This document shows, piece after piece, positions 7,244-8,358 of a stretch of 8,358 bases of DNA. The DNA comes from Acidobacteriota bacterium (GTDB taxonomy: Bacteria; Acidobacteriota; Vicinamibacteria; Vicinamibacterales; UBA8438), in NCBI GenBank assembly GCA_011523485.1, contig WTGR01000131.1, positions 1 through 8,358 of the forward strand. The letters run 5' to 3'. A program made the position numbers and the translations under genes. The notes beneath the pieces are model-generated. The model worked only from the letters and a program-made list of their open reading frames with translations, searched no databases and was not told the origin of the DNA. Every line of letters begins with the position of its first letter. The stretch's first letter is position 1.

Positions 7244-8134
7244 GGTCGTCGCCACGGACTCCTCGCGCCGCTTCAACAGCGTCACCTCGTTGCCGGTGTC
7301 GTTGTAGCGCACCTCGTCGAGGAAGGTCTTCATCAGGAAGATGCCGCGCCCGCTCGGCCGCGCCAGATTCTCCGGCGCGGTGGGATCGGGAACCGCGCCG
7401 ACGTCGAATCCGCCGCCGTCGTCCGCGATGACGAAACGGACCGCGTCGGAGGAGAGGTTCGCACTCACGCGAATCCGGCGGTCGCGGTACGGGGCGCTCT
7501 GCCGGCGCTGCTCGGCGAGCGCGCGGTAGGCCCGTGCGTCGTGCTCGCGTACCTCGGACCGCACCTCGAGGTTGCCGTGGTAGTACGCGTTCGTCAGCGC
7601 CTCGTCGAGCGCGGTGGTAATCCCGTGGCAGTCGGACTCGCCGAACATGCCGGAATCCCGCAGCACCTGCGTCAGATAGCTGACGAGCGACGATACCAGC
7701 TCCAGGTCGTTCTCCAGCGTGAACGACGCCGCCTGCAGCCGCCCGAGCAGGCGCGTATAGCTCTTGTGCTCCCGCGAGGCGTCGAGGATGCGCTGCACGA
7801 CCTCGACGAGGTCGCGTAGCAGCACTTTCTTGGGGACGTAGCTCGAGGCGCCCGCCTCGAGGGCCCGCACGGCGATCTCTTCGCTGCCGCGCGCGGTCAT
7901 CAGCACCACGGGGACCAGCGGGTGGTCGATCTTCGCCTGTTGAACGAACCCCAGGCCGTCGAGATTCGGCATGACCAGGTCGGTGAGCACCAGGTCCACG
8001 TCGTGTTCCTGCATCCGGGCCAGGGCCTGCCGCCCGTCCCCGGCATGGATCACGCGCCACGACTGTTTCGCCAGCAGTCGCCCGGCCAGCTCGCGGTCGG
8101 CGGCCGAATCGTCCGCCACCAGAATGCACGCCAC
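7235..8134 (-). CDS. Receiver–HATPase (RsbW-like serine kinase / anti-sigma-type) fusion
   Basis: A 299-aa protein. Residues 1-115 are an intact receiver: acidic pair Asp8/Asp9 in LVADDS, phospho-acceptor Asp52 in LTDLVMPNLDG, Thr80 in VLMTA and Lys102 in YVPKK. Residues 116-155 are a helical linker. Residues about 160-290 are a GHKL ATPase of the RsbW/SpoIIAB class with no histidine-kinase dimerisation helix: N box ALDEALTNAYYHGN (175-188, Asn182), G1 box DDGGGFD (238-244) and G2 box GRGIFLMK (262-269). About 30 Arg/Glu-rich residues (191-220) separate the N box from the next strand, longer than in Bacillus RsbW. Expected role: phosphorylate a STAS-domain protein, with receiver phosphorylation gating this activity or partner binding. 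Probable substrate: the STAS protein at 5697-6044. The start is GTG at 8134, with AGGGAG 9 nt upstream. A probable Hpt gene lies just upstream on the same strand. An alternative view is a receiver-controlled anti-sigma factor binding a sigma encoded elsewhere. Confidence 0.94.
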   Translation of the reverse strand: MACILVADDSAADRELAGRLLAKQSWRVIHAGDGRQALARMQEHDVDLVLTDLVMPNLDGLGFVQQAKIDHPLVPVVLMTARGSEEIAVRALEAGASSYVPKKVLLRDLVEVVQRILDASREHKSYTRLLGRLQAASFTLENDLELVSSLVSYLTQVLRDSGMFGESDCHGITTALDEALTNAYYHGNLEVRSEVREHDARAYRALAEQRRQSAPYRDRRIRVSANLSSDAVRFVIADDGGGFDVGAVPDPTAPENLARPSGRGIFLMKTFLDEVRYNDTGNEVTLLKRREESVATTRD

Positions 8135-8143
8135 GATGCCGCT

Positions 8144-8149
8144 CTCCCT
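8144..8149 (-). promoter_or_regulatory. Ribosome binding site for the receiver–kinase gene (GTG start)
   Basis: On the minus strand AGGGAG lies 9 nt before the GTG at 8134. It supports a GTG start where no ATG is available before the first receiver strand. Confidence 0.55.
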
Positions 8150-8202
8150 GCTATCCCGACATTCGTCGCCGGTGGCTCCGATTGCCGCCCAACCGGGCCT
8201 GA

Positions 8203-8240
8203 CTAGGAGTCTACGTCGTTTCCACGACGCAGACTCCTAG
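8203..8240 (-). terminator. Strong 17-bp hairpin at the end of the Hpt gene, terminator-like or repeat
   Basis: CTAGGAGTCTACGTCGT (8203-8219) and ACGACGCAGACTCCTAG (8224-8240) pair over 17 positions around a 4-nt loop. The single non-complementary pair, 8213 with 8230, is A-C in a plus-strand RNA but G-U in a minus-strand RNA. The minus-strand loop reads GGAA, a GNRA-type tetraloop, so the RNA structure is best in the leftward direction. The stop codon of the gene to the right (8237-8239) lies in the arm. No U tract follows (the minus strand reads TCAGGCCCGG), so it may instead slow 3' decay, act as an attenuator ahead of the kinase gene, or be a REP-like repeat. Confidence 0.6.
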
Positions 8241-8358
8241 GCCTGGTTGCCGATCCGATCCCGGAGCTCGATAACGACCGCCGCCAACTCCGGCTCGAGC
8301 GTGCGCCAGGCCGCGGCCACCTGATCCGGCGTTCCCCGGCGGCAGCGCTCCTCCAGAT
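8237..8358 (-). CDS. C-terminal end of a probable Hpt (histidine phosphotransfer) protein, partial
   Basis: Only the last 39 codons and the TAG stop (8237-8239) are in the window; the 5' part lies beyond the right edge. The reading is LEERCRRGTPDQVAAAWR followed by TLEPELAAVVIELRDRIGNQA. Two amphipathic helices, the first starting LEE-x-C(R) and the second LE-x-E-x-x-x-V-x-x-x-L, are what the end of an Hpt four-helix bundle normally looks like. The phosphorylatable His (expected as HTLKG in a preceding helix) is not in the window, so the assignment rests on pattern and on the neighbouring receiver-kinase gene on the same strand. The other two frames on this strand give Arg/Ser-rich or Gly/Arg-rich strings typical of shadow frames. 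It ends 103 nt upstream of the kinase start, with the 8203-8240 hairpin in between. Confidence 0.6.
   Translation of the reverse strand, partial: LEERCRRGTPDQVAAAWRTLEPELAAVVIELRDRIGNQA

Noticed and set aside
7194..8129. A 311-codon minus-strand frame overlapping the receiver-kinase gene
   Set aside because: Arg/Gly/Pro-rich shadow frame; the frame starting at 8134 gives complete receiver and ATPase motifs.
8203..8240. Reading the GGA in the hairpin loop as a CsrA/RsmA binding site
   Set aside because: The loop is a tight GGAA tetraloop on a very long stem and lacks the usual flanking consensus; GGA alone is too common in GC-rich sequence.

Overview
The window is visibly GC-rich, and its proteins are heavy in Ala, Arg, Asp, Glu and Val. 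Start codons are mixed (ATG, GTG and TTG), genes are tightly packed and there are no introns, so this is a bacterial chromosome. Receiver-ATPase and receiver-PP2C partner-switching proteins, paired exported cyclophilins and a fatty-acyl-AMP ligase together suggest a soil or marine Acidobacteriota-like lineage, but no marker gene is present and that placement is inference only. No tRNA, rRNA, CRISPR array, transposase or phage gene was seen. No gene-free stretch exceeds 300 bases.

Layout. (1) Positions 2208 to 1, minus strand, form a tight three-gene run: two consecutive exported cyclophilin-type peptidyl-prolyl isomerases (1627-2208 and 1020-1613), then a protein with an N-terminal acyl carrier domain fused to a fatty-acyl-AMP ligase, which runs off the left edge. 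Gaps are 13 and 19 nt, so this is probably one operon. (2) A 211-nt divergent intergenic region (2209-2419) carries a palindromic element and a possible promoter for the rightward gene. (3) Positions 2420-5596, plus strand, hold a very long (1058 aa) helical-repeat protein with HEAT-like repeats at the N-terminus and a long series of DUF349 units. One unit is split by a low-complexity insert made of five perfect-length 24-bp repeats. (4) Positions 5697-7210, plus strand, encode a STAS-domain anti-anti-sigma-type protein followed 23 nt later by a receiver-PP2C (SpoIIE/RsbU-type) phosphatase whose receiver lacks the phospho-acceptor aspartate. (5) Positions 8358 to 7235, minus strand, converge on it. 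They hold the C-terminal end of a probable Hpt protein, which stops inside a strong 17-bp hairpin, then a receiver-HATPase (RsbW-like kinase) with an intact receiver.

How the genes fit together. Regions 4 and 5 contain every class of part needed for a phosphorelay-controlled partner-switching circuit: Hpt phosphotransfer, a receiver-coupled anti-sigma-type kinase, a receiver-coupled STAS phosphatase and the STAS substrate. The set resembles the Pseudomonas HptB-HsbR-HsbA pathway. There, kinase and phosphatase are fused in one receiver protein; here they are two convergently transcribed genes, each with its own receiver, of which only the kinase's looks phosphorylatable. The output (sigma factor, diguanylate cyclase or other) is not visible in the window. 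The cyclophilin/FAAL operon and the DUF349 gene have no evident functional tie to this circuit.
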